64,000 nt of DNA, taken from positions 124,001 to 188,000 of the forward strand of contig JAHJTV010000006.1 of assembly GCA_018829445.1 (NCBI GenBank), given 5' to 3'. The position numbers and the translations under genes were made by a program. Source of the DNA: a bacterium (GTDB lineage Bacteria > SAR324 > XYD2-FULL-50-16). Of the stretch, positions 8,998 through 17,997 are shown piece after piece; the first letter of the stretch is position 1, and the number at the start of each line of letters is the position of its first letter. Below the pieces are notes generated by a model. That model made no database searches and was not told the DNA's origin. It saw only the letters and a list, made by a program, of their open reading frames with translations.

Positions 8998-9375
8998 ATG
9001 AAAACAGATAAAGTCCCAATTAATCGAATGACGCCTTACAACGTCAACGATAGAAAGCAGTCGGAAGTTGAAAAAAAAGAGATCAAATCAGCGGATGAAG
9101 CCAAGACTGATAAGCTGATCAAACCAGCCAGTAAAAAAATCAAACTGGACAAAGCAGTTATCAATAATCAGGAAGCTGTGCAAAAACTGATTGGCGAAAA
9201 TATTAAATGGCGGGAATTAAATTTTTACCAGAGAAATGAAGGGAGTCAGGTATACATAGATGTAGTGGACAAAAATACAGGCAATGTCATTCGCACCATT
9301 CCTGACACCAAATTCGCTGAAATAGCAGAAAAATTCAAACGACAGGCCGGTTTGAAGATCGATATCAGTGGATAA
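8998..9375 (+). CDS. flaG: FlaG family flagellar protein
   Basis: The 125-residue protein has a lysine-rich, disordered first half and a C-terminal FlaG domain (about residues 70-125) with the diagnostic order LNFYQRNEGS, then VYIDVVDKNTGNVIRTIPD, then a helix and GLKIDISG. FlaG proteins influence filament length and are usually next to fliD/fliS; here they are about 30 kb apart, so motility genes are split. A GGAG site lies 8 bases before ATG. The following gene overlaps its last codons. Confidence 0.88.
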   Translation: MKTDKVPINRMTPYNVNDRKQSEVEKKEIKSADEAKTDKLIKPASKKIKLDKAVINNQEAVQKLIGENIKWRELNFYQRNEGSQVYIDVVDKNTGNVIRTIPDTKFAEIAEKFKRQAGLKIDISG

Positions 9376-9694
9376 CCTTGTGAAAGATTCCTTTCGAATT
9401 GGTAAAATATTAAAAAGAATCACCGGGCTGAAGTTCTTTAATACACGTCAGACGTCCACAATTTCAGATGCCGGCAAGGCGAAAGCTGAATCCTACTACG
9501 CCACCCATAAAAAAACCAAAGTCCTTCAGAAAAAAAGCCAGGGTGAATCCTCTTCTAAAGATAAATATATTCGATATCAAAAAGAGCTGGAAGCATCAAG
9601 GTTATTGAACAAGTCCATACAACCCGGTAAAACAGGAAAAATTTTGAAGCTCCCGGTAACAAGAAAGGAGTTGATGAGTTTAGACGAAGAGTGA
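9368..9694 (+). CDS. Small basic protein overlapping flaG
   Basis: The 108-residue, Lys/Arg-rich protein starts at a GTG (9368) that overlaps the end of flaG by 8 bases; a second in-frame GTG lies at 9380. It has no signal peptide or membrane helix and is predicted mostly disordered or helical. Overlap with flaG suggests translational coupling in the mnmE-flaG block. No family is recognised. It ends 9 bases from the stop of the convergent cheZ gene. Confidence 0.5.
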   Translation: MDNLVKDSFRIGKILKRITGLKFFNTRQTSTISDAGKAKAESYYATHKKTKVLQKKSQGESSSKDKYIRYQKELEASRLLNKSIQPGKTGKILKLPVTRKELMSLDEE

Positions 9695-9703
9695 TTGCGA
9701 AGT

Positions 9704-10942
9704 TTAGAATCCGAATTGCGCCAAAACCTTGTCCACATCATCCTGTTTGGCGATCTCACTTTTTTCATCTTGGTTATCTTGCGGACCGTATAAAACAATA
9801 CCATCAACTTCCTCTTTACCCACAAGAGGCGACACGGTTTTACCCTTGACTGATTTTTGCGAATCCCCCACAAATCGCCCACTGTACTTTTGAAGAATCT
9901 GAAGGAGATTAAATTCCAATTGCTCAATGAAGCTGATGATTTTTTTTAAGGTCTGCCCTGTAATATCCTGGAAGGATTGATTTGAAATGATATCAAAATA
10001 GGTGGATTCCTCTTTTTTAAGCAAAGCTGATCGATCGATCAGATTCTTGTGCATGGAAGATTTCAGCGTATCAATTATCTTCTCTATCTTTACTTCCCGA
10101 TCAGATTCATCATTTTTAAGGTCCAGCAACTGCTGTTCAATTGCATCGCATTGGTTCAGCATTTCGTTGTTTTCCTCAAGTTTTTTACTATTACTTTCCA
10201 ATAGGGATTCCACATTATCCAGAGTAGAATTGGCAGAATCCTCCATTCTCTTAATAACCAGCTTCAGTTTGTCGATTGCATCGGGCATCTCATTAACAAT
10301 GTTGGGTTCGATCTCCTCAATCTTAACATGCGCACTAAAGTCCTCCAGGGAATTATAAATATCCCTCACCATACGCCCGATGTCATTGATAACAAAGTAG
10401 CTTTCCTTACTGGCTGTCAAATGATGCATATGGTTTATGTGGCTTTCCATATCATCAATGTCTTTACGGACAATGGACTTAAAAAAACTTGAAGTTGCTT
10501 TGAGTAATAACCTGATTTTATCCACATTGTGAGGCGGCAGTAAGCGGGATAGGTAATAAACCTTCTCCTCAATCTCCCTGAGGTCCTCCTCAACTTTCTG
10601 GATACTTTTAGATAGATCCAGATAGCCATCATTCACGGAGAAAAAATCATCATTGAGATTGTCAGGGATTAGAAAAGTCAGTTTATCACCCTTAAATTTT
10701 TCTAGAGTAAAACGGAGATAGGTACCAATAATCTCCATTGCTCGTACATTAACGCTTCCAAATTCAAGTTGACTTATTCTGGCTTGGATTTGAGACACAA
10801 TATCTGAAGCTTTCAAAGATTTATCATCCGACACCATATTTATTAATTGATCATAATCTTTGATGGCGTGATAGAGTTGAGTAAAACTCTCCAAAAACTC
10901 CTCTCGCGATATTGTGATTTTGTTGTTTGCTACTGTTTCCAT
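9704..10942 (-). CDS. cheZ: CheY-P phosphatase CheZ with an extended N-terminus
   Basis: The last part of this 412-residue protein matches CheZ. The active segment SFQDITGQTLKK holds Asp326 and Gln330, the residues equivalent to the pair that dephosphorylates CheY-P. The tail GPQDNQDE...DDVDKVLAQFGF is the CheY-binding peptide found at the end of proteobacterial CheZ. Enterobacterial CheZ has about 214 residues; here roughly 180 extra helical residues precede the usual hairpin bundle. The gene is last in a minus-strand operon after a secreted protein (20-base gap) and a LytR_C protein, an unusual neighbourhood for a chemotaxis phosphatase. No cheA, cheW or cheY is in the window. Confidence 0.9.
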   Translation of the reverse strand: METVANNKITISREEFLESFTQLYHAIKDYDQLINMVSDDKSLKASDIVSQIQARISQLEFGSVNVRAMEIIGTYLRFTLEKFKGDKLTFLIPDNLNDDFFSVNDGYLDLSKSIQKVEEDLREIEEKVYYLSRLLPPHNVDKIRLLLKATSSFFKSIVRKDIDDMESHINHMHHLTASKESYFVINDIGRMVRDIYNSLEDFSAHVKIEEIEPNIVNEMPDAIDKLKLVIKRMEDSANSTLDNVESLLESNSKKLEENNEMLNQCDAIEQQLLDLKNDESDREVKIEKIIDTLKSSMHKNLIDRSALLKKEESTYFDIISNQSFQDITGQTLKKIISFIEQLEFNLLQILQKYSGRFVGDSQKSVKGKTVSPLVGKEEVDGIVLYGPQDNQDEKSEIAKQDDVDKVLAQFGF

Positions 10943-10962
10943 TTTACGAAAGCGCTAATAAT

Positions 10963-12462
10963 TTATTGTAGGGAGTTCAATCTTTCTCGCAGAGCTTCAA
11001 TATTATTGATAATTGTCTGATTCCTGGAAAAAGATTCCGCTTGATCCAGCATTCTTATCAACTCAGGGGCATCACTGCTGCTGACGGATTCGGCTGCAAT
11101 TTTTTCTTTTACATATTCCAGCGATAAAACAATAACCGTGTTGCGTAAATTGTTTCGCTGCATTAATGCACTGTAGAGTTGGGAGTCATTTCCAGCCAGT
11201 AAAGCTGCTGTTTCAAATTGTTTGATACCGGAAAGCAGTTTATTTATCTTTGGCAGAGGGTCTCTAATGGCTTGTGATTCTTTGTGTAGCTCCGTGGCAG
11301 AGATGAAAGCCTGACTGTAATCAGAATCCTTTTTCATTACTTTCTTTACTTTTATCTCCTTCAAAGAACTCTGTTCCGCTTCTTTGCGCTGTGTTGCCTC
11401 CAGAAGCATACCGCGACTTAAAACACTCTGATCCACAAGGTTAAAAAAGTTTATGTAGATTGAGTTTTCACCATTTTTATAGACAATAGGCGGAATGTCC
11501 AAAATCAACGGGTTAAATGAGGATCGCAGTATTAATCGCCTTGAATATTTTGGATCCTTTAAAATATGAATATCTTTTAAATATTCCAGGTTATTAATCG
11601 GCTTGACATCAAATTTTTCCTCACTGTTTGGAATCGTAAAATCGATTAGAAACTCCTTTATGTTCTTCTTTGTCTGCTCATCAAGTCTATCGTGCTCATA
11701 AATGATATAAGGAAAGTGCATACCGTCTAATTGAATAGCCTGGTTGAACTGGATCTCCACACCAAATTGCGAAACTCCGTCCTCAGATTCTTCACGAGAA
11801 TGTGGCAATATCCGGGTGATATGATAGGCTTTCTCAAAGGTAGGCATTGAAAAATCGGTTTCAATTAACAACCTTTGTTCATTCTGAATTTTATAAGCAT
11901 CTTCGTAGGTAAAAAACTCCCTGTTGCCGTTGTACAGGTCTATGATGTATCTGTATTTGCTTCCCTTGCTGTCACGTCCGAAGGCAGTCTCAGTCGGAGA
12001 GATCAGGCTAAAATTCTTAACCCTGAACCTGAATCTTTGTCCATACAAAGGATCATCAGACTCATACTCTTTGATAAACACATTTGCCTGCAACGCCAGC
12101 TTATGGAACTCATTCTTATCAAACACCTGAAACTTGGAATCTTGCAGGTCTAAAAAAAGCAGTGCCCTGTTTTTGCTGAGGATCAAACGATCATCTCGTG
12201 ACCATTTGTATATCTGGTCAATATACCATTTTTTTGCACTGCCATCACTTAAGATGACGGATATATAAAAATTATTGACATCCTCATTCTGAACATATGT
12301 TGATGTAATTGTGTATCGACCAAATGTTCCTTCGTCCAGAACCTTGGCCAATCTCAAAGCTGTCTCTTTATCCGTATATTTTGGTACAGCTAAAAGATTG
12401 AATCCAAATACCAGGGATAAGCTCAAAACAATTAAACTTAGGTTTAGTTTTGATTTCATCAT
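10963..12462 (-). CDS. Secreted protein of unknown function, in operon with cheZ
   Basis: The 499-residue protein begins with a Sec signal peptide (about residues 1-25, ending near LLAVPKY), so it is periplasmic or outer-membrane associated. The central part (roughly 30-350) is rich in beta-strand-like, aromatic/charged sequence; the C-terminal third (about 360-499) is helical and coiled-coil-like. I recognise no domain. Two adjacent ATGs (12462 and the next codon) are possible starts. It sits 53 bases after the LytR_C-type gene and 20 bases before cheZ, so the three genes are very probably cotranscribed. Confidence 0.65.
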   Translation of the reverse strand: MMKSKLNLSLIVLSLSLVFGFNLLAVPKYTDKETALRLAKVLDEGTFGRYTITSTYVQNEDVNNFYISVILSDGSAKKWYIDQIYKWSRDDRLILSKNRALLFLDLQDSKFQVFDKNEFHKLALQANVFIKEYESDDPLYGQRFRFRVKNFSLISPTETAFGRDSKGSKYRYIIDLYNGNREFFTYEDAYKIQNEQRLLIETDFSMPTFEKAYHITRILPHSREESEDGVSQFGVEIQFNQAIQLDGMHFPYIIYEHDRLDEQTKKNIKEFLIDFTIPNSEEKFDVKPINNLEYLKDIHILKDPKYSRRLILRSSFNPLILDIPPIVYKNGENSIYINFFNLVDQSVLSRGMLLEATQRKEAEQSSLKEIKVKKVMKKDSDYSQAFISATELHKESQAIRDPLPKINKLLSGIKQFETAALLAGNDSQLYSALMQRNNLRNTVIVLSLEYVKEKIAAESVSSSDAPELIRMLDQAESFSRNQTIINNIEALRERLNSLQ

Positions 12463-12515
12463 TTTTCCCGCAAAAGTTAATTATCAGATGTATTAAAAGA
12501 ACTATAAATCTCTTA

Positions 12516-13433
12516 TTATTTGTAATCTCTTCCGAGATATATTTCTATATCAACCCCTTGCATCTCTTCTTCAACTTTGATCGGAATGACCTTCTGATCA
12601 CCTTTGATCAAATTTGCCAAGAATAGTGCTGATTTTAGAAAGTTACTTCTAAAATAGATGGTCGATTGCTTTAAGTTCATTGTCGGGGCATTGGAGATAT
12701 TTATAATTTCCATCTTCATCCCCAGTGATTCCTCTATAAAGTCTTTTTTCAGTTTACCCAGGTACACTGATAAATTATAAGCGCGTTTGGGATAACCGCT
12801 GGCATTTAAGATTGAGATCTGCATCATGCTGGGCTTTCGATAATGTTTAAGGATCTCTTCCACTGACTCCCTCGCTTTCACCTGGGCCTGTTCCTTCTTT
12901 TGTTCCAAATCTTCCTGCTTTTGAACTGCGACTTCCATCTCTTGTTCAATAGATTCAGGTTTTACCTTCCTGACCTCAATCTCTTTCTGTTTTAAGAGAA
13001 TTTGAATTTCATTAGCTGAGATCGGAGATACAACCGCGGGCTCATATTCCCTTTTTGCATCGACTTCAAATACTACGATGAAAGCAGCTCCTTGCATGTC
13101 ATTGGTAATGCGAATACTGCTGATTGGGTCTTCCAGGTCAAATTCTTTATTGATAGACCCCACTTCGGTGGTATCCCATAAGGAATTGGCGAAGGTAAGA
13201 GAAAACTGTCTACTCCCTTCATCCTTAACAATTTTAATGTCAGATGTTTTTAATGAGTTTATTGTTCCCTTGAATAATAAAACAGGAGTATTATTGGAAA
13301 CCGAAATTGAGATATCACTTATTGAGTTTTGGTTCAAAAGGTCTGATGTCTGGGCAAAAGTTGACGCCACCGTGCAAAAACTGACCAAAAACACAGCAAG
13401 TAATAATGATTTTAAAGCGGTACACTTTATCAT
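12516..13433 (-). CDS. Periplasmic protein with AMIN-like and LytR_C-like domains
   Basis: I choose ATG 13433 rather than the longer frame from 13541: it has a GGGGAG site 7 bases upstream and begins a signal peptide (MIKCTALKSLLLAVFL, cleavage near TFAQT). The mature protein has a beta-rich region of about 110 residues resembling AMIN domains (cell-wall or secretin targeting), a Glu/Gln/Lys-rich coiled coil, and a final segment of about 100 residues starting ISILNASGYPKRAYNLSVYL, the pattern of LytR_C/CpsA C-terminal domains. Both domain calls are by pattern only. It leads the operon that ends in cheZ. Confidence 0.6.
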   Translation of the reverse strand: MIKCTALKSLLLAVFLVSFCTVASTFAQTSDLLNQNSISDISISVSNNTPVLLFKGTINSLKTSDIKIVKDEGSRQFSLTFANSLWDTTEVGSINKEFDLEDPISSIRITNDMQGAAFIVVFEVDAKREYEPAVVSPISANEIQILLKQKEIEVRKVKPESIEQEMEVAVQKQEDLEQKKEQAQVKARESVEEILKHYRKPSMMQISILNASGYPKRAYNLSVYLGKLKKDFIEESLGMKMEIINISNAPTMNLKQSTIYFRSNFLKSALFLANLIKGDQKVIPIKVEEEMQGVDIEIYLGRDYK

Positions 13434-14027
13434 GTTACTACTCCCCTGGGCTATTTTTGATAATCTATGATTTCTGAAGGTTATAATAGCTACAGCAATA
13501 TGCATAAAAGAGACCAATATAAGCTTGTTTCTACTATTCACATGTATAAAGTGAAGTTGTTCTCTTCGATACGTTAGCAGTTATCATTTTATATTGCCAA
13601 CAATATTTTGATATCCTTCATCCTTGATCTTATCTTGGGCATAAAAACTCTGCTTTGGTTGTATGTTGAACATCATAACGCACATTTGGTATTGGTCATA
13701 TATGTGAATCCATGAATAGAATGGTGCGTTGAGCCGCAATCTACTGACATGATCCAATGGTAGCTTTCAAAAAGCAAAAAGAATCTCTTTGCTTTTCCAG
13801 CTGATTTATCTTAAGATTTCGTGAAATGATGCCGTATGTGAGACCATTTACTACAACTATCAATAAGGTTCCATAATAACAGAATCACCATTCAAATCTG
13901 CTTGAAAATCAGTTACTGCAGGGGTTAAATTCAATTGCCTAATAGCGATTTATTGAGTAGGTTGAACAAAGAAAAACGGAGTAATCCTTTGATTTCGCCT
14001 TTGAAATAAACCATTTAAAGGACACAG
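13434..14027. other. Divergent intergenic region, 594 bases, with one hairpin
   Basis: No convincing ORF was seen. AAAAGCAAA (13770-13778) and TTTGCTTTT (13788-13796) form a 9-bp hairpin with a 9-base loop; on the minus strand it ends in GCTTTTTG and could act as a terminator, although no minus-strand gene precedes it. The region must contain the promoters for the LytR_C/cheZ operon (minus) and the zinc-ribbon gene (plus). Confidence 0.4.
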
Positions 14028-15350
14028 ATGTTTATCCAATGTCAGCATTGCCATACCACTTATAAAATCGATGAGAACAAGCTTCCCCTGGAAAAGTCAG
14101 TTGTCAGATGTGCCAAATGTTCCGAGCCGATTCCTCTAAATCGGGAAAAGCAGGTTGAACTTCTAAAAAGCTCCCCCAAAATGCTTGTGAAATGCAACGA
14201 ATGTGGCACTCAATACTCTGTTCCTCTTGGATCGATCAAAAAAAAATCCACCAAAGTCAAGTGTGGAAAATGTGGGAATTTCTTCGAAATCTCAACGGAT
14301 TCCGAAACCAGTTATGAAGAGGAGGAAGAACTTTCTCATGATTATTCCGAAGAATATGAAGAAAATGACATTGATCTGGATAATATTGATATCCCGGCTG
14401 AAAGTGAGATCGAGGTTGATAACCTGTTTGATAATCTCGGTGACAATGGTGAAAAAAATGGAGAGGAGCCGGATGATGCCAATGACACACTTACTTCGAA
14501 AAGTGCAAATGATGAATATTTTGAGTCTGTAAACTTAGGCGAGGATGAAGACGATTTGTTGGATGGGGATCTGGAAATCGATGAAATCTCCAAGGATAAG
14601 AAGTATAATATTTTCTTAAAACCCAATATACAATCAACAGGAAAAACGACTGGTACTGAGGAGAAAGGAGATTCCTGGCCTGAAATACAAGATGAGACTT
14701 TTGTTGATGATGATCTGGAGATTGATCAGTTTACTGATCTGAATGACATTAAGGATGTACCTGCTAAAACGAAGAAAAAACCAGCCAAGAAAGATAGTCT
14801 AAAAAAACCGAAAAAAAGAAGAGGGTTGCTGTGGTTGCTTTGGATTTTGATCGTTTTTGCTTTAGGTGTGGTCGGATGGCTGTTTTTTGATTTCAAATCC
14901 GAAATGGTCTACACCTCTCCTCAAACAGAGATGTTTGATACTCAATCAAAAATCGCCATTTTGGAGCCTTTGAACGGCAAGTTTATAAAGAACAAAAATT
15001 TTGCCAATAGATTATTCGTATTGGAGGGGAAGCTTCTTAATGTTTATAATGCGAAAACAATTGTCAGCAGAATTGAATTGGAAGGCTTTCTCTATACCGA
15101 CGACAATGAGCAACCATTTGTATCCACGAGCTATGCTGGTATGATCCTTGGGGAAGATAACCTGAAAGAATGGAACAGGGAGCAGATTGAATCAGAATTG
15201 ATGAAACAAGCCCAGACTTCAGAGGAGCTTCTGGAGTTTGGATCAGATGATTTGATCGATTTCCAGATCGTTTTTTTTAAGACCCCAAATCCAAAATCGA
15301 TCCAGAAACTGGGCGCAAAAATAAAACAGTTTAGTAAAAGATCTCTGTAG
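14028..15350 (+). CDS. Double zinc-ribbon (MJ0042-type) membrane protein with DUF3426-like C-terminus
   Basis: The 440-residue protein has two tandem CxxC...CxxC ribbons at the N-terminus: Cys5/8/28/31 and Cys56/59/79/82. A long, very acidic, low-complexity stretch (about residues 90-245), a Lys-rich patch, and one membrane helix at 267-287 follow. The C-terminal 130 residues, with a beta-rich start and a final LIDFQIVFFKTPNP, fit DUF3426. Such proteins are common in proteobacteria, often single-ribbon; function is not established. The orientation would place the zinc ribbons in the cytoplasm and the DUF3426 part outside. AAAGGA lies 5 bases before ATG. Two ribbons and the acidic spacer are unusual features. 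Confidence 0.75.
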   Translation: MFIQCQHCHTTYKIDENKLPLEKSVVRCAKCSEPIPLNREKQVELLKSSPKMLVKCNECGTQYSVPLGSIKKKSTKVKCGKCGNFFEISTDSETSYEEEEELSHDYSEEYEENDIDLDNIDIPAESEIEVDNLFDNLGDNGEKNGEEPDDANDTLTSKSANDEYFESVNLGEDEDDLLDGDLEIDEISKDKKYNIFLKPNIQSTGKTTGTEEKGDSWPEIQDETFVDDDLEIDQFTDLNDIKDVPAKTKKKPAKKDSLKKPKKRRGLLWLLWILIVFALGVVGWLFFDFKSEMVYTSPQTEMFDTQSKIAILEPLNGKFIKNKNFANRLFVLEGKLLNVYNAKTIVSRIELEGFLYTDDNEQPFVSTSYAGMILGEDNLKEWNREQIESELMKQAQTSEELLEFGSDDLIDFQIVFFKTPNPKSIQKLGAKIKQFSKRSL

Positions 15351-15432
15351 AATATAGAGGAGAAGAGAAGGTGTGGATAGAGACTGCACCGTTTACTAGC
15401 GCAGCCAGTTCCAGAGGAGTTATTCTTCCAAG

Positions 15433-17325
15433 TTAGGCTTCGACATCCTCCAAGCTTCTATCCATGGTTTGTAATACGGAGGTGAATTTTCTGTCAATAT
15501 CATCACTGATAATGGATCGCGGTCTATTTCCAGCGTAAGTTTCCATGGCTTGATCCAAAAATCCTTTGGAAACCTGGAATAGAAACTCATTTAGCACATT
15601 GGACATTGCGCTCATAGTGGTTCGTTTCTGTTTGACCGAAGTGATATCAACTTCCAACACTAACCCTTGCTGAATGTGGTGTGGGTTTATCGTTGAAAAC
15701 AGTTCCTGGTAACTGTTTTCCAGGAACTTGATTCGTTCTTCAATAATGGCTCGTTCTCTTGGATATTGATTAGTGTATACTTTGAGCACCTTCTGCTTAA
15801 CCACTTTTAGCTGTGCCTTCAGGATTTTTGCATCGAATCGTTTGGTTGTTGTATCAGCTTTATTTGCATCCGCTTCCATGAAAGTTAATTCATTCCAAAG
15901 CATATCTTCTTCGTCGACTATTTTTTCTTCAGCCTTCCAGAACTCCCACCATTTTTTCTGATTGTTTTTGCCTTCGGCTAGAATCTCTCTCGAAACGGTT
16001 TCATAATTCTGAACTCCGTTTTCTTCACACCAGTCCTGAAAGATCTGTTCAACAATATCCACCAGCTTTCGGATCTCTTCGGAGACATCGCTAATCTGTC
16101 TGTCGTATGCTTCACGGAGGTTGACTAACTGGTCATGGTCAAAATAGCTCAGCCTGATCGTGAATGCTTCGTCCGGTATCTCTATTTTGTTTTTGACCTC
16201 ATATTCACGAATAATACAAACACGGGCGTTCTTATAATTTTCGATGAACTGGTACCCCATTTTTGAGACATCCAGAATAGACGTTAATGCGTTAACAACT
16301 CTGTTGAATCCCTTATTAGCTATGTTTTCCGTCTCAATTACCAGATTGACGCTGTCACGAATTCTCTGCATCTCCTCATTTTGCGGAGTCATTTCGAAGT
16401 CTTTTGATTCCAGACTGTCCATAAACCGTTTTGCGACAAAATCATATCTCTTTGAGTTTTCATCATCTTTCTCGCTATCGAAGGATAAGAACTCTTCCAG
16501 AGCCTGAATCTTTTTCAGAAATTTTTCATCTCCTCCCAATTCATCTTGCCCTCTATCAACACGCAGGAAGTTTGCTTCATCTATTTTTTGTTCGATTTTT
16601 TGTTGAATATGATCCGAGATGGTCTCTTTGAGAAGATGTTGCACCGGTTTCTGACAATGATAGATAGGAGTAATCAGTTCGGAATCGAGTATATTGATGG
16701 CTAGTTTTACATCAAAAACGGTTTTCGGTTTCAGAGAATTGTTTTTAAAGGAACATTTTACTATTGCGTAGGCATTTTCCTTGCGGATAAATGAACCGAC
16801 ATCGTTTTTTTGTCGCAGCAACGAATTGGTATTTTGCTCAATTTCATGTACTCCTCTCTGGATATGTCCTTGAAGGTGTCCGAATACATTGGCAATTGAT
16901 TTTTCTATTTCGGCCGTATTGAATTGATCCTGTCCCCCAATCTTATTAAGGATGTCCGAAATGCTTCTTGCCGTATAGCGATTTAACTGGTTGTATTCTT
17001 CCTGATCAATCAGATCGCGATATTTCTTTAATAGTTCATCTTCAACCGTCACCATGTAACGGTTTTGCATATTTTGAAGATTCTGGTTGTAGTAATTTTG
17101 AATCTTGTCTTTGATACCACCCATGACATCGAGTTTATCAAGAATTTCAGGTGGTAACTTTGACTTTACATGGTTCAGTATTTTATCGATCTCTTCATCA
17201 ACAACAACAGCAGCTTCTTGGTATTCATCTCTACCGTCTCGGTTGATACTATTGCGACTTCCAACAGCACTGGGTTTTTCAGGATGTATGAAATTGGGGC
17301 CTTTGGCCATTTTTTCTTTTAACAC
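15433..17325 (-). CDS. Large cytoplasmic coiled-coil protein of unknown function
   Basis: The 630-residue protein has no signal or membrane helix. It is highly charged and largely helical, with several probable coiled-coil stretches (about residues 45-110, 255-330, 390-430, 505-570). A GTG start at 17325 is preferred to the in-frame ATG five codons later because GGAGG lies 7 bases before the GTG. I do not recognise a family and see no catalytic motif. The gene is monocistronic: a convergent gene ends 82 bases away on one side and sucD lies more than 600 bases upstream. Confidence 0.6.
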   Translation of the reverse strand: MLKEKMAKGPNFIHPEKPSAVGSRNSINRDGRDEYQEAAVVVDEEIDKILNHVKSKLPPEILDKLDVMGGIKDKIQNYYNQNLQNMQNRYMVTVEDELLKKYRDLIDQEEYNQLNRYTARSISDILNKIGGQDQFNTAEIEKSIANVFGHLQGHIQRGVHEIEQNTNSLLRQKNDVGSFIRKENAYAIVKCSFKNNSLKPKTVFDVKLAINILDSELITPIYHCQKPVQHLLKETISDHIQQKIEQKIDEANFLRVDRGQDELGGDEKFLKKIQALEEFLSFDSEKDDENSKRYDFVAKRFMDSLESKDFEMTPQNEEMQRIRDSVNLVIETENIANKGFNRVVNALTSILDVSKMGYQFIENYKNARVCIIREYEVKNKIEIPDEAFTIRLSYFDHDQLVNLREAYDRQISDVSEEIRKLVDIVEQIFQDWCEENGVQNYETVSREILAEGKNNQKKWWEFWKAEEKIVDEEDMLWNELTFMEADANKADTTTKRFDAKILKAQLKVVKQKVLKVYTNQYPRERAIIEERIKFLENSYQELFSTINPHHIQQGLVLEVDITSVKQKRTTMSAMSNVLNEFLFQVSKGFLDQAMETYAGNRPRSIISDDIDRKFTSVLQTMDRSLEDVEA

Positions 17326-17580
17326 AGGACAACCTCCGATTTTTTGTCAGTATTTGTACGGTAATTTTAGTTGATCGGTGTGATTGAATCGTTATTGTTG
17401 GCTTGCTAAGCTCCTATGGGTCGTATATTTTTACTTCGTGTTTGACTGCGGTGTCATATCCCCCACATTTGTCTCGTAACTACGGTTTGATTTGAAAGCA
17501 TTTTGCTGAAGTTGTCAAGAATATAGATGGATTCTAAAAAGGGATTGAATAGTGATCTTCTCAAAAAAACAGCTTATTAA

Positions 17581-17656
17581 AGAAAAACCACCCCGATTAT
17601 TGTGGCTACCTTCCACAATATTATCAAACTGTTATTCATTGGCTACTCTCGGGGTG
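17581..17656 (-). ncRNA. Nested inverted repeats downstream of sucD, possible structured RNA or terminator
   Basis: Outer arms CACCCCGA (17589-17596) and TCGGGGTG (17649-17656) are perfect complements. Inside them TATTGTGG (17598-17605) and CCACAATA (17613-17620) form a second perfect 8-bp stem with a 7-base loop. Read on the minus strand, the outer stem is followed by GTTTTTCTTT, so transcription on that strand could end here. It lies between the sucD terminator and the unknown gene at 15433-17325. The 17326-17960 gap shows no believable ORF. Confidence 0.35.
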
Positions 17657-17962
17657 ATTGGTAATACTGTTTGCTCGAGAGTAATTGAATTATTTCGCAA
17701 TCTTGATCTGGTATGATACAAGACTATTCACGAACGGATTCAATAAGGGCTGAATTCGGGTATTATCAGACAAATATTTTTTATATTCTCTGAAAATATT
17801 GATTTGTGAGTTGTTTTGGAGAAAACGCGTTGGGCTCTCTGCTTTTAAGATTCGAAGATGTAAATCTGTTAAGCGGCAAATCCGAAATGGAAACAATTGA
17901 TGTGGATTGTTCTTTGTATTATGGAATTGATGATTTGTAAGGCTGAAATAGAAGAATTAAGA

Positions 17963-17987
17963 GAAAGCCGTTACAAATAACGGCTTT
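17963..17987 (-). terminator. Terminator of the sucCD operon
   Basis: GAAAGCCGTTA (17963-17973) and TAACGGCTTTC (17978-17987 plus one base) form a perfect 11-bp stem with a 4-base loop. It begins about 10 bases after the sucD stop codon. On the minus strand it is followed by the T-rich TCTTAATTCTTC. Position and strength make it the likely end of the sucCD transcript. Confidence 0.75.
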
Positions 17988-17997
17988 CAAAAAATTA

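Noticed and set aside
17690..17896. 68-codon minus-strand ORF downstream of sucD
   Set aside because: No ribosome site or domain; lies in a region better explained by terminators and structured repeats.
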